From: a virus
Direction: 5' to 3' (one strand)
IMG/VR virus record: IMGVR_UViG_3300042261_001008
Location: 1 to 25,568 of that record
DNA: 25,568 nucleotides
In this document: one piece after another, positions 14,215 through 21,214 of the stretch
Layout of the letters: each line of letters opens with the position of its first letter
How positions within the stretch are numbered: the stretch's first letter is position 1
Translations under genes and position numbers: made by a program
The notes under the pieces: model-generated
What the model was told of the DNA's origin: nothing
Database searches by the model: none
What the model saw: the letters and a program-made list of their open reading frames with translations, nothing else

Positions 14215-14465
14215 GCATACCTCGCTGTGACTCGCGCCGTAAACCCCGGTCGGTAAAGCACCTAAAAATTTCCCTCCAAGCACGCCCCCGCGTCAATAGC
14301 CAAACCCGTTGCGTTTTTTTTGCGCGGAAGGACCCGCGATGTAACCCACGTGTTACCATGATGTTGTGAGGCGTAATCACGCCCGCATTGCGTGCTGTTA
14401 GCCCCGCACTTGCGCGATGTATCCGGCTGCTTGACGGTGCTTTACGTCCATTTGCAAACGCCATT
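14215..14465. other. Lower-GC gap upstream of terminase, with a weakly supported 93-codon frame
   Basis: This is one of the few longer gaps without heptamer repeats, and it is visibly poorer in GC than its surroundings. A minus-strand frame from ATG 14485 to 14204 has a strong AGGAGG before it, but its codons lack the GC-rich third positions of all neighbours and the product (MAETTLEMAFANGRKAPSSS at the start) resembles nothing I know. The gap also holds an A-run and the imperfect dyad GTAAC-N6-GTTAC at 14341-14356. I read it as a probable regulatory region for the packaging operon, with a horizontally acquired small gene as the alternative. Confidence 0.35.
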
Positions 14466-15920
14466 TCAAGCGTCGTTTCGGCCATGCCTCGGCCCTCCTG
14501 ATGAGCGGCCGAACCTACTCCGAATCAGGCTGTTGAGCTCGTACATGAACAGCCTGCCGCGGACAGTATGAGGCCGCTTGCGATGGGTGCCCTGAGCCGC
14601 TTTGAGCGCCCACTCCAGCAGGCGAACCGCTCCAACCTGGTCGAGACCAGTCAGTGCCTTGCTGAGGCCGCTGGCAAAGGCGGCCAGTTCGGTGCGCCTG
14701 AACTCATCGGGTGCACGAGGGACGCGGCACATCCGTCCCTGCCTGGCCACCTCGGCATCGCAGGGATAGAGCACGTCGAACACCTGCTGGGCCATCCGCT
14801 CGGCGTGCCAGGTGAGGTCGGCGACGGGCAGGGCAGGGCCGCCTGCCGGCCCTGGGTCGGCTTCGGTCGGCTCAACCGGCTGCGGCTCGGCAGGCAGTGA
14901 GGCGTGAGCCTGTAGGGCTGCCAAAGCCTCGCGTTGGCCGCTATCGCGACTGGCGTCAGCCGTCGGCGGCGGCTCGTGTGCATCGAGGGGCAACGCACAA
15001 TCGCCCCGCTGGGCTTCTCGCACGTCTGGCTGTGGCGGGGCGGTCTGCTGTGGCGAGGCAGGCGTCTGTGCCTCTGGCGTCGGCTCTGCGGGGTCGGCCG
15101 GCGGAGGCGCAGCCGGAGCCGGCTGTTTCTCCTCTGGCGTCTTGCCGCAGCCGTCAGCCGAAGGCGGCGAAGGCAAAGCCGACGCCGCCGGCGGCGTCTG
15201 GTCTCTGGGGTCTGGAGTCTGGAGTCTAGAGTCTGGTGTCTCGCGTGCGTCGGCCGCTGTCCGGCCGCCGGCCGGAAAGTTTCCGGCCGATGGCCGGACA
15301 CCGTCCTGTCCAGCGGCAGCGGCCTTGGCAGCGGCTGCCGCGTCCAGCCGGCGATCCATCTTGCGCCTGCGGTTGCCGCCCTTGCGCTTCGGCGCCTCGG
15401 CCTCGGCGGGTCGTCGCCCCTCGCCCTGGAGTCTCCAGGGGTCGTCGGTGCTCTCCGCGTCGTCGGCGTCGTCGGCGAGCTCAACCGTATACTGCGTTAC
15501 ATCGCGCCTGATCCAGTCGGCGAAATCGGGGCGTTTCGCCCACACCAGCAGCCCCACATCCAGCAGCGCCGGCACGGCCTGCTCCACCAGCGCCACGCTC
15601 AGCCCGACCGCCTGGGCTATCTGCCCCGGCGTGGCCGAGTTGAACTCGTAGTTGACGATGAATCCCCGCAGCGGGGCGATCTGCGCGAACCCGTAGTGAA
15701 TCAGGATCTCGTCGTAGCAGCAGAGGATCGCCGGCCCGCTCTCCAGGGCTTTGATCGCCTCTCGCCGCCGCATGTAGATGATCCCCACGGGCGACTGGTC
15801 GCCCTTGCAGCGGAACTTGCCCCAGTCCAGGGCGCTGGAGCGGCCCTTGCGGATGGCATCATCCGGCAGCAGCTTGCCGATGCCCTCGATGTACAGCACT
15901 CGCTTGTCGATTCGTTTCAT
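14466..15920 (-). CDS. Replication-initiator-like winged-helix protein with long repeat-bearing linker (484 aa)
   Basis: Residues 1-150 include MRRREAIKALESGPAILCCY and a winged-helix segment (PGQIAQAVGLSVALVEQAVP, then ALLDVGLLVW), like the N-terminal domains of phage replication-initiation and DnaD-type proteins. Residues about 170-370 are a Pro/Ala/Asp-rich disordered linker. The C-terminal 110 residues form a compact helical domain (WHAERMAQQVFDVLYP, KALTGLDQVGAVRLLEWALK, RGRLFMYELNSLIRSRFG). A heptamer array is translated in the linker as DSRLQTPDPRDQTP. ATG at 15920 follows GAGAAGGCACGG. Position before the terminase genes suits a replication or DNA-binding role, but the family is not certain. 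Confidence 0.68.
   Translation of the reverse strand: MKRIDKRVLYIEGIGKLLPDDAIRKGRSSALDWGKFRCKGDQSPVGIIYMRRREAIKALESGPAILCCYDEILIHYGFAQIAPLRGFIVNYEFNSATPGQIAQAVGLSVALVEQAVPALLDVGLLVWAKRPDFADWIRRDVTQYTVELADDADDAESTDDPWRLQGEGRRPAEAEAPKRKGGNRRRKMDRRLDAAAAAKAAAAGQDGVRPSAGNFPAGGRTAADARETPDSRLQTPDPRDQTPPAASALPSPPSADGCGKTPEEKQPAPAAPPPADPAEPTPEAQTPASPQQTAPPQPDVREAQRGDCALPLDAHEPPPTADASRDSGQREALAALQAHASLPAEPQPVEPTEADPGPAGGPALPVADLTWHAERMAQQVFDVLYPCDAEVARQGRMCRVPRAPDEFRRTELAAFASGLSKALTGLDQVGAVRLLEWALKAAQGTHRKRPHTVRGRLFMYELNSLIRSRFGRSSGGPRHGRNDA
15198..15242. repeat. GTCTGGA heptamer array inside the replication-like gene
   Basis: Plus strand shows GGGGTCTGGAGTCTGGAGTC followed by TAGAGTCTGGTGTC, a 7-nt period. 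On the coding strand it is read through in frame as part of the disordered linker, with no stop codon. Confidence 0.9.
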
Positions 15921-15982
15921 CCGTGCCTTCTCGCCGGCGCCAATCCATCAGCGCCTCGAATGTTGACCGCCGTCCGCCCGCG

Positions 15983-16207
15983 CTACCGCTGGGTTGCCTG
16001 CTGCTGGAGAAGCGGCCCCACCTGTTTGTTCCACAGCCGGATCGCCCCGGCCTCCGTCCGCGCGTGCGGGCCAAGCCCCCGCCGGCAGTCGGCGTTAACG
16101 CACTGCACGCAGTAGCCGTGCCTCTGCGCTCGCGGCAGGTTGGTCACGTAGCTGCTCATCACGCGTGCCCGCGTCCCGCACGGGCAGTTAAATATGACGG
16201 TTGCCAT
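15983..16207 (-). CDS. Lar-like zinc-ribbon protein (74 aa)
   Basis: The chain follows the Lar restriction-alleviation family outline: an N-terminal knuckle (FNCPCGTRARVM), a second cysteine group in the middle (YCVQCVNADCRRGLG) and the typical C-terminal EAGAIRLWNKQV (family pattern: Ala-Ile then Trp-Asn and a basic residue). E. coli Rac prophage Lar modulates type I restriction, but most phage homologues are untested. ATG at 16207 has GGAAGGGACAGAGCG before it. A second Lar-like gene lies at 21785-21997. Confidence 0.75.
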   Translation of the reverse strand: MATVIFNCPCGTRARVMSSYVTNLPRAQRHGYCVQCVNADCRRGLGPHARTEAGAIRLWNKQVGPLLQQQATQR

Positions 16208-16280
16208 CGCTCTGTCCCTTCCGCGGCTCTCGCCGCCTCATCCGTTTTCCGTGTCCTCTGTGCCTCTGTGGCCTTCGGCT
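16208..16280. repeat. CTCTGTG module between two small genes
   Basis: Contains CCGTGTCCTCTGTGCCTCTG on the plus strand followed by TGGCCTTCGG, a copy of the dispersed CTCTGTGCCTCTGTGGCC module. It lies between the stop of the hydrophobic-protein gene and the ribosome-binding site of the Lar-like gene. Confidence 0.85.
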
Positions 16281-16538
16281 TCAGGGCTGTTGCTCGTCGG
16301 CACGCTCAGCCACCCACCAGCCGAATTGGATGGCCAACATCGGGATGATCTGCACGCACACGCAGCGCACGCTGATGATCGGCATGAAAGTGCTATAGCG
16401 AATGCCGATCCAGAAGTTGCGGGGCGAGAATCGCAGCGCCACGTCCCGCTTGCGCCCCCTCAGTGCCGCCACGACCTCAACGCCCTCGCGGTTGACCATC
16501 AATCTAAATTTCGCACCCGCCACTTTGTCAGTGCTCAT
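16281..16538 (-). CDS. Small hydrophobic hypothetical protein (85 aa)
   Basis: ATG at 16538 overlaps the radical SAM stop (ATGA) and follows GAAAGGAACGGTGGCAA. The first half is soluble and basic (KFRLMVNREGVEVVAALRGR). The second half, RNFWIGIRYSTFMPIISV then IIPMLAIQFGWWVAER, is hydrophobic with Cys, Trp and Tyr and could be one or two short membrane segments or the core of a small beta/alpha fold. I have no firm family match. Its coupling to the radical SAM gene suggests the two are made together. Confidence 0.7.
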   Translation of the reverse strand: MSTDKVAGAKFRLMVNREGVEVVAALRGRKRDVALRFSPRNFWIGIRYSTFMPIISVRCVCVQIIPMLAIQFGWWVAERADEQQP

Positions 16539-17374
16539 TTGCCACCGTTCCTTTCGATGACTTCCTGGTAACTGTCCTTCCAGCGAACCAAAGGATGCGC
16601 TTTGAGCCGCTGAACGACTGACATGACCGCCTCGTCGGACTGTTGGAGTCGCAGCGCCTTGGCGGCATCGGCCAACGCGGCCTGATCCTCGGCCGGCAGG
16701 CCGTGCGTGCCGTCGAACGCCCACTTGAGCCGCGCCTGCATCTGGTTGAGCTTGCCGATCCAGATCGTGCCCGACACGTAAGGGTTGATGATCTCCACCA
16801 GGCGATGCACGCGGTCGGGCTGCAGGTTCGGCTCGATGGATACGCTCGTGGGAATCCCCTCCGCGTGGAGGTATCGCAGGGCCTCGATCCGCTCCTGGAT
16901 GTCTGGCGCTCCGGGCTCCCACTGTCGGCGGACGTCGTCGTCGAGGCACGTGATCGAGCAGCGGACCTCGAAGTGACGGTATCCCGTCTCCCAAGGCCCG
17001 TTGGGATAAGCTCGCGCGACGCCCGCCACTTCGGGCATAATCTCCAGGTGCGGCTTGGTGACCAGCAGCACCTGGTTGCCCGCGGCCAGCAGCTTCTTCA
17101 GCACCGCCATGCAGCTTTCCCGGTTGCCGGGCGTCAGGTCGTGGCGAGTCGGGAACATCACCACGCCCTTGTAGCGGCCGTGATAGTTCTGCGGCTGGCG
17201 GATGATCGCCGGCGCCACCGGCTGTTCCCGCCGCCAGTCCGCCGCCGTCTTGATCTGCCCAAACCGCCGGGCCTGCAGGCGGGCGTAGCAGTACAGACAG
17301 TCGTGCGAGCAGCCGACGCAGCAGTTGACGCTATGCTCCGACCATTCCCGCGTGCCGGTCTTTCGAGCGTTCAT
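16535..17374 (-). CDS. Radical SAM protein (279 aa)
   Basis: The N-terminal motif is CSHDCLYCYA, with the CX3CX2C cysteines at residues 22, 26 and 29, which bind the 4Fe-4S cluster that cleaves S-adenosylmethionine; two further cysteines (18 and 19) sit just before. TIM-barrel landmarks follow: VVMFPTRHDLTP, NQVLLVTKPHLEIM, FEVRCSITCLDDD and EGIPTSVSIEPNL. The pattern resembles SplB-like radical SAM proteins more than the phage DUF5131 group. Substrate unknown; DNA repair or nucleotide/base modification are possibilities. ATG at 17374 is preceded by GGAGGCGCCGAA and overlaps the zinc-ribbon stop (ATGA). Confidence 0.9.
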   Translation of the reverse strand: MNARKTGTREWSEHSVNCCVGCSHDCLYCYARLQARRFGQIKTAADWRREQPVAPAIIRQPQNYHGRYKGVVMFPTRHDLTPGNRESCMAVLKKLLAAGNQVLLVTKPHLEIMPEVAGVARAYPNGPWETGYRHFEVRCSITCLDDDVRRQWEPGAPDIQERIEALRYLHAEGIPTSVSIEPNLQPDRVHRLVEIINPYVSGTIWIGKLNQMQARLKWAFDGTHGLPAEDQAALADAAKALRLQQSDEAVMSVVQRLKAHPLVRWKDSYQEVIERNGGK

Positions 17375-17646
17375 TTCGGCGCCTCCGCAATGGAGGTGCC
17401 GGCCCGCCGAGCTGCGTCTATCCAATCCTGCAGCGCGGAGGGTATGAAAATTTCTCCGGCACCCAGGCCGACCTCAATAGGCTCGGTTCGTGGATCGAAC
17501 CATCCGCAGTTTGAGCACTCGACGCGCCCCTCCATGTATTCCGTCCCGGCCCACCACTTTCTCCAGCTAACCCTCCCATGGGTCCCGCAACGGGGACACT
17601 TGGGAAACTCGCCCAGACACTCCGGCCGTATCTGAAGATCGCTCAT
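17371..17646 (-). CDS. Zinc-ribbon small protein (91 aa)
   Basis: Two knuckles, CPRCGTHGRVSW at about 17-28 and CSNCGWFDP at about 44-52, form a four-cysteine zinc ribbon separated by a Trp-rich loop (RKWWAGTEYMEGRVE). The C-terminal 40 residues form a helix-rich tail (FIPSALQDWIDAARRAG). It overlaps both neighbours by ATGA, so it is translationally coupled to the wHTH protein before it and the radical SAM enzyme after it. It may bind nucleic acid or serve as an adaptor; no specific family recognised. Confidence 0.75.
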   Translation of the reverse strand: MSDLQIRPECLGEFPKCPRCGTHGRVSWRKWWAGTEYMEGRVECSNCGWFDPRTEPIEVGLGAGEIFIPSALQDWIDAARRAGTSIAEAPK

Positions 17647-17915
17647 TCACTCTCCCATGCCCGCTTGCGGCCCTCGGCCGTGATGATGAAGCGTTGCTCG
17701 TTTCGGATCCAACGGAGGTACCCGGCGGCGTGCAGGGCATCCGCGTCAGCCTTGCTGAAGCCGTCGATCTGGCGGCCGCCGGCCCTTACGAACACGCCGC
17801 CGTCGCGGCCCAGAAAAGCCATCGGGGCGTGCCTCCCGCGTCCCATGCCCAGGACGCGAAGCATTCGCACTTGTTGCGTCGTGAGATCAAACGTGCCGGC
17901 CGTTCCGCTGCTCAT
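17643..17915 (-). CDS. Small winged-helix-like protein (90 aa)
   Basis: The product begins TGTFDLTTQQVRMLRVLGMG and has VRAGGRQIDGFSKADADALH, then AAGYLRWI and RFIITAEGRKRAWE. The last part, a two-strand wing followed by T-x-x-G-R, is typical of winged-helix domains of small transcription regulators in phages. ATG at 17915 follows CGGAGCGAACTCG, with a CACAGAG-type repeat just upstream. It is coupled to the zinc-ribbon gene. Confidence 0.65.
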   Translation of the reverse strand: MSSGTAGTFDLTTQQVRMLRVLGMGRGRHAPMAFLGRDGGVFVRAGGRQIDGFSKADADALHAAGYLRWIRNEQRFIITAEGRKRAWESE

Positions 17916-17921
17916 CGAGTT

Positions 17922-17972
17922 CGCTCCGTTCTCTGTGCTCTCCGCGCCTCTGTGGCCTTCCGTTTCCGGTGT
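17922..17972. repeat. CTCTGTG module after the ParB gene
   Basis: Plus strand TTCTCTGTGCTCTCCGCGCC then TCTGTGGCCTTCCGTTTCCGG: a degenerate copy of the dispersed module, filling the gap between the ParB stop and the next gene's ribosome-binding site. Confidence 0.85.
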
Positions 17973-20144
17973 TCACCGTTTGGGCTTGGCCTTCTCCGCG
18001 CGATTCTTCGCAGCGGCCGCCGCCTTGTAGAGCCGCCTGGCGTCGCGCTCGTGGAGTTGCAGCTTCAGCGAGCCGCGGACGCCCAGCGGACTGCCGGCGA
18101 TGGTGACCGTGAAATCGACGTTGCTGGCCTCGACGAACCCGGTGGAGGCGTTGACGGAGAAGACCGTCTCTTTGGCGTTGGCCGCGATCTTCGCCGGCAC
18201 GCCAAAAACCTTCTCGAACTGGCTGGCCGCCTCGCTGTCTCGCCGGGCCTGCTCGTGCCGCTCGGCCTGGGTCTGCCCCTTAGTGCCCTTGATCGGCGCT
18301 TCAGCCACTCGCCCAGCGCGCCGCTGGTTCACCTGGTCGTGCTCATCCGTGGGGCCTTCGCCGCCCGTTGCCTGTTGCCCGCTGCCCGTTGCCTCCTGCG
18401 AGGGCATCCACAGCCGCTCAAACGCATCATCCACGGCCTTCTGCGCCGCCTCCCCGATGCCGGTGATCTCGCGCGTCCAATTGACCCCATGCGTCTCCTG
18501 GAACTTGGCGACCAGCCCCGCGCACCACAGGCCCGCCGCCACCAGCGCATCGCTGACGGCCTTGGGCATGCCAATCGTCGCCACGTGCCTGGCCTTCCAG
18601 CTGTTATCCGCCGGCGGCGTGGGCCTCTGGGGAATCGCTGGAGTTTCGGCTTCCGCCCCTTCAGCGTCCTGGCTGCCGGCTGCCGGCTCCTGGCTACCGC
18701 CGGAAACCAGCGGCCCGGGCTGGGCCTTGCCCAGTGCAGCGTTGACCCGCTCCGTCAGAACCGACTCCGACAGCCCGTGCAGCCAGGCGTGCTCGGCCAT
18801 GTCGGCCTGCCGATCCTCCGGCAGCCTCGCAACCGTGATCGCCTTGTTGAGCGACAGCTTGCCGCCGTCGACCATGGCCTGCAGGAGCGGCGACCACTTG
18901 AGGTAGGCCAAATGTTTCCGCACGTCGTCGTCTCCAAGCCCCAGGGCCTTGGCGATCCCGGCGACGCTGAGGCTCGTCTTGGCGGCGTAGGCGGCCAGGC
19001 CCCTCGCCCGCTCGCCGTGGGTGAGGTCCTTGCGGCTCGCGAAGGTCATCAACTGGAACCAGAGGATCTGCCCGTCGTTGAGCGCTTCGTCGTAGACCTC
19101 GGCCCGCAGGCTCGCCAGCCCCTCGGCCTTGGCCGCCCGGTAACGCCGCTCACCATCCAGCAGCCGGTATCGGCCGCTGGGGAGGCGCATCAGCTTGACG
19201 GCCTCGATTTGCCCCTGCGTGGCCAGCGAGTCGCCCAGCTTGGTCAGGTCCTCGCCGAAGAGACTGTCCGCGCTGCGCACGTTCGACACGACGTCAATCA
19301 GCGACAGATCGACATCGGATGGCCGGGGGATCGGCAGTTTTCCAGGAGAGGCCGGCAGCGTGGCAGCCGCCGAATCGCTAGCCGGTAGCCCGGAGCCGGA
19401 AGCCGGTTCATCGCTACGCCCGAAGCTTTCAGCGTTCGGCTTTGAGCTTTCAGCTTTCGCCCGCTCGGGCCTCGGGAACACCACTTCCTGGACCGACGTC
19501 GCCCAGTGGCGGTTCCATTCCTCGATGGTGACCGTCGTCGGCTCGCCCTTGAAGCGGATCGTGATGGCCTTCTGCTCGAGGTCCACCTCCAGCAGCTTTA
19601 CCGGGCCGTGGCTGGCGCCGTACCTCGGCTCCAGCGTGATCATGCTGCCCTCGGGCCAGGGATCGTTGATGTCGAACAGCCCGATGCACGGCGAGCTGGT
19701 AGCCGGTAGCGTGGAGCCGGTCGCCGGGGCCGTGTCGTTTTCAGGTTTCAGCTTTGAGCTTTCAGCTTTCAGCTTTTCCGTTCCGTTCTCTGTGCCCTCT
19801 GTGCCTCTGTGGCTTCCGGTTGCCTTCGCCGCGCGTGCCATCGTCTCTCCTGGTTGTGCTGAGGCCGGCTTCCGCGGCCGCGCCTCGTTGTTCCTGATCT
19901 CTTCGTCGCTCACCATTGCCGTCGCCGGCAGTTGCGAATCGTCATCCCATGCCGCGTAACGTCGCTCGATGAGGCACTGCACCAGCTGCTTCGCCGAATC
20001 CTTGCTGACCTCCAGCAGGACCCGCAGCACCCGCACTGAAAGGCAGCCGGTCCGCCTCACCACGTTCAGCGCCTGGACCAGATCATCCGCCGTCGGCGGG
20101 TTGCCGCACTCGATGTTGGCGGCGGATGAAAGGTCATGGGTCAT
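17973..20144 (-). CDS. Large ParB/RepB-family protein with repeat-derived linkers (up to 723 aa)
   Basis: The ParB core lies at about residues 265-480: LSLIDVVSNVRSADSLFGED, GQIEAVKLMRLPSGRYRLLD with GERRYRAAK, then the HTH SVAGIAKALGLGDDDVRKHL. An N-terminal HTH-like region (LRVLLEVSKDSAKQLVQCL) and a beta-rich segment (about 155-222) precede it, and a C-terminal region of unknown fold follows. Phage ParB proteins act in plasmid-like partition or DNA modification; which applies here is unknown. Linkers near residues 108-151, 225-258, 481-495 and 576-595 are translated heptamer arrays. Two starts compete: ATG 20144, itself inside an AGGTCAT array and lacking a good ribosome-binding site, or ATG 19841 (622 aa), preceded by CAGGAGAGACG. 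The repeat tract begins soon after the second start. Confidence 0.85.
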   Translation of the reverse strand: MTHDLSSAANIECGNPPTADDLVQALNVVRRTGCLSVRVLRVLLEVSKDSAKQLVQCLIERRYAAWDDDSQLPATAMVSDEEIRNNEARPRKPASAQPGETMARAAKATGSHRGTEGTENGTEKLKAESSKLKPENDTAPATGSTLPATSSPCIGLFDINDPWPEGSMITLEPRYGASHGPVKLLEVDLEQKAITIRFKGEPTTVTIEEWNRHWATSVQEVVFPRPERAKAESSKPNAESFGRSDEPASGSGLPASDSAAATLPASPGKLPIPRPSDVDLSLIDVVSNVRSADSLFGEDLTKLGDSLATQGQIEAVKLMRLPSGRYRLLDGERRYRAAKAEGLASLRAEVYDEALNDGQILWFQLMTFASRKDLTHGERARGLAAYAAKTSLSVAGIAKALGLGDDDVRKHLAYLKWSPLLQAMVDGGKLSLNKAITVARLPEDRQADMAEHAWLHGLSESVLTERVNAALGKAQPGPLVSGGSQEPAAGSQDAEGAEAETPAIPQRPTPPADNSWKARHVATIGMPKAVSDALVAAGLWCAGLVAKFQETHGVNWTREITGIGEAAQKAVDDAFERLWMPSQEATGSGQQATGGEGPTDEHDQVNQRRAGRVAEAPIKGTKGQTQAERHEQARRDSEAASQFEKVFGVPAKIAANAKETVFSVNASTGFVEASNVDFTVTIAGSPLGVRGSLKLQLHERDARRLYKAAAAAKNRAEKAKPKR
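18363..18405. repeat. TTGCCCG-family heptamers inside the ParB gene
   Basis: Plus strand CCCGTTGCCTGTTGCCCGCT then GCCCGTTGCCTCC. The coding strand reads it without a stop as EATGSGQQATGG in a linker of the C-terminal region. Confidence 0.88.
18668..18702. repeat. GTAGCCG-family heptamers inside the ParB gene
   Basis: Plus strand GGCTGCCGGCTGCCGGCTCC then TGGCTACCGCC. It is translated in frame as GGSQEPAAGSQD directly after the ParB core domain. Confidence 0.85.
19372..19466. repeat. Mixed heptamer tract inside the ParB gene with stop-avoiding variant
   Basis: Contains GTAGCCC/GGAGCCG/GAAGCCG units and a CTTTCAG tract. The unit that would put TGA in the ParB frame reads CTTTGAG on the plus strand, giving TCA (codon 234, bases 19445-19443). 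The encoded linker includes RAKAESSKPNAESFGR. Confidence 0.92.
19694..19822. repeat. Composite heptamer plus CTCTGTG tract inside the ParB gene
   Basis: A full composite copy: GTAGCCG-type units, a CTTTCAG array, then the CTCTGTGCCCTCTGTGCCTC module. It is read in frame as HRGTEGTENGTEKLKAESSK and onward. The in-frame TGA expected from the third CTGAAAG unit is TCA instead (codon 130, bases 19757-19755). Confidence 0.95.
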
Positions 20145-20323
20145 AGGTCGTAGGTCCCGGTGTCTCTGGCTTTCAGCTTTTAGCTTTCAGCTTCTCCGCT
20201 TCGTCCTCTGTGCTCTCTCTGCTTCGCTCGAGCTTCGTAGAGCACGCTGTGCCTCTGTGGCCACCCGGCTCCCGGCTTCCGGCTACCTGTTGCCCGTTGC
20301 CTGTTGCCCGTTGCCCGCTGCTC
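20131..20323. repeat. Large mixed heptamer block between ParB and metallopeptidase genes
   Basis: From left to right on the plus strand: AGGTCAT/GGGTCAT/AGGTCGT/AGGTCCC (20131-20158), CTTTCAG/CTTTTAG (20168-20191), a disturbed CTCTGTG module containing GCTTCGCTCGAGCTTCGTAG (20220-20239), CCGGCTC/CCGGCTT/CCGGCTA, and TTGCCCG/TTGCCTG alternating (20290-20320). The whole gap is repeats. The first possible ParB start codon lies inside the leftmost array. Confidence 0.95.
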
Positions 20324-21214
20324 TCACGTCGCCTTTGCCGCCGCCCGCTGGTGGCTGCCGCCAAGCGGCAGGGCCGGCCCATCGCGGTGCACCAGCACAT
20401 CCACCATCCTGCCGACGCTGCGGTCCCACGCGCCCCAGCGGGCCACCACGCCGCAGAACTCCTCCAGGTCGTGCCGCCGTAAAGCCCAGCGGTAGCTCCC
20501 GCCCGGCTCGCGGACCATGTAGCGCACCAGCACCTCGCCTTTGTCGTTCTGGATGTCGTCGCACGTCTCGACGTGCAGCTCGCCCAGGCTCACCACGTAG
20601 GAGGCCAGCTCCGCCCGCTTGACGAACTCCCCGGCGATCCGCGTGCTGCAGTGGGCCAGCTCGTGGTCGATCAGCGCCGCCGCCGCCTGCAGGCCCTCGG
20701 TCGTGCCGTCGCCGAAGCCGCAGGCAGTCAGCCAGTCGCCCGAAAGCTTGACGATGAAATCCATGCCCGCCAGGCCCGACACCAGCGATGCATCGGCCAT
20801 CTCGGCGCTGCTTGGCTTTTTGCCGGCGGCGGCCTTCTCCTGGGCGGCGGGCGCTGGCGGCGCGGAGAGCAGCCGCTCCATCGGCCCGCACTTTCGGGCC
20901 CGGCCGATCACCACCCGCTGGCCGGCGGCGAGCTTGTCGGCCGTGGATTCGCTCCGCTCCACCAGCAGGGCCACGCGGGCCGCCCGCAGGTGGCGGTGCT
21001 CGTGCACCAGCTCGATGATCCCCTGAGCGATGGCCCGCAGGTTCGCCGGGGCGGGCGCCAGGATGCGCTTGCCGTCGCTGTACATCTGCCGATCCAGGGG
21101 CGGCACGTTGGGCGTCAGCGCCCGCGGCTTAAGCACAGCCTTCAGCAGCTCATCGCCGCAAAGGTTTTTGGGTGGGACGGCATCGGTTGAGGGGCCAGGG
21201 GTCGAGCCTTTCAT
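20324..21214 (-). CDS. Putative phage metallopeptidase (296 aa)
   Basis: The C-terminal half matches the putative phage metallopeptidase family: MDFIVKLSGDWLTACG, a zinc-binding HELAH in AAALIDHELAHCSTR (two His ligands and catalytic Glu), and the family's closing motif RRHDLEEFCGVVARWGAW. The N-terminal 60 residues are low-complexity (GSTPGPSTDAVPPKN). A helical middle region with HRHLRAARVALLVER precedes the peptidase. ATG at 21214 overlaps the upstream stop (ATGA); a longer version lacks support. It could process a phage or host protein, but the target is unknown. It ends just before a TTGCCCG-type repeat array. Confidence 0.82.
   Translation of the reverse strand: MKGSTPGPSTDAVPPKNLCGDELLKAVLKPRALTPNVPPLDRQMYSDGKRILAPAPANLRAIAQGIIELVHEHRHLRAARVALLVERSESTADKLAAGQRVVIGRARKCGPMERLLSAPPAPAAQEKAAAGKKPSSAEMADASLVSGLAGMDFIVKLSGDWLTACGFGDGTTEGLQAAAALIDHELAHCSTRIAGEFVKRAELASYVVSLGELHVETCDDIQNDKGEVLVRYMVREPGGSYRWALRRHDLEEFCGVVARWGAWDRSVGRMVDVLVHRDGPALPLGGSHQRAAAKAT

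Noticed and set aside
14204-14485. 93-codon gene upstream of the terminase as a confident CDS
   Set aside because: Good ribosome-binding site, but atypical codon use and no family; kept only as a weak alternative reading of the gap.
17694-19388. Plus-strand open frame (564 codons) opposite the ParB gene
   Set aside because: Shadow frame kept open because CTTTCAG-type arrays lack stops on that strand and by GC bias.
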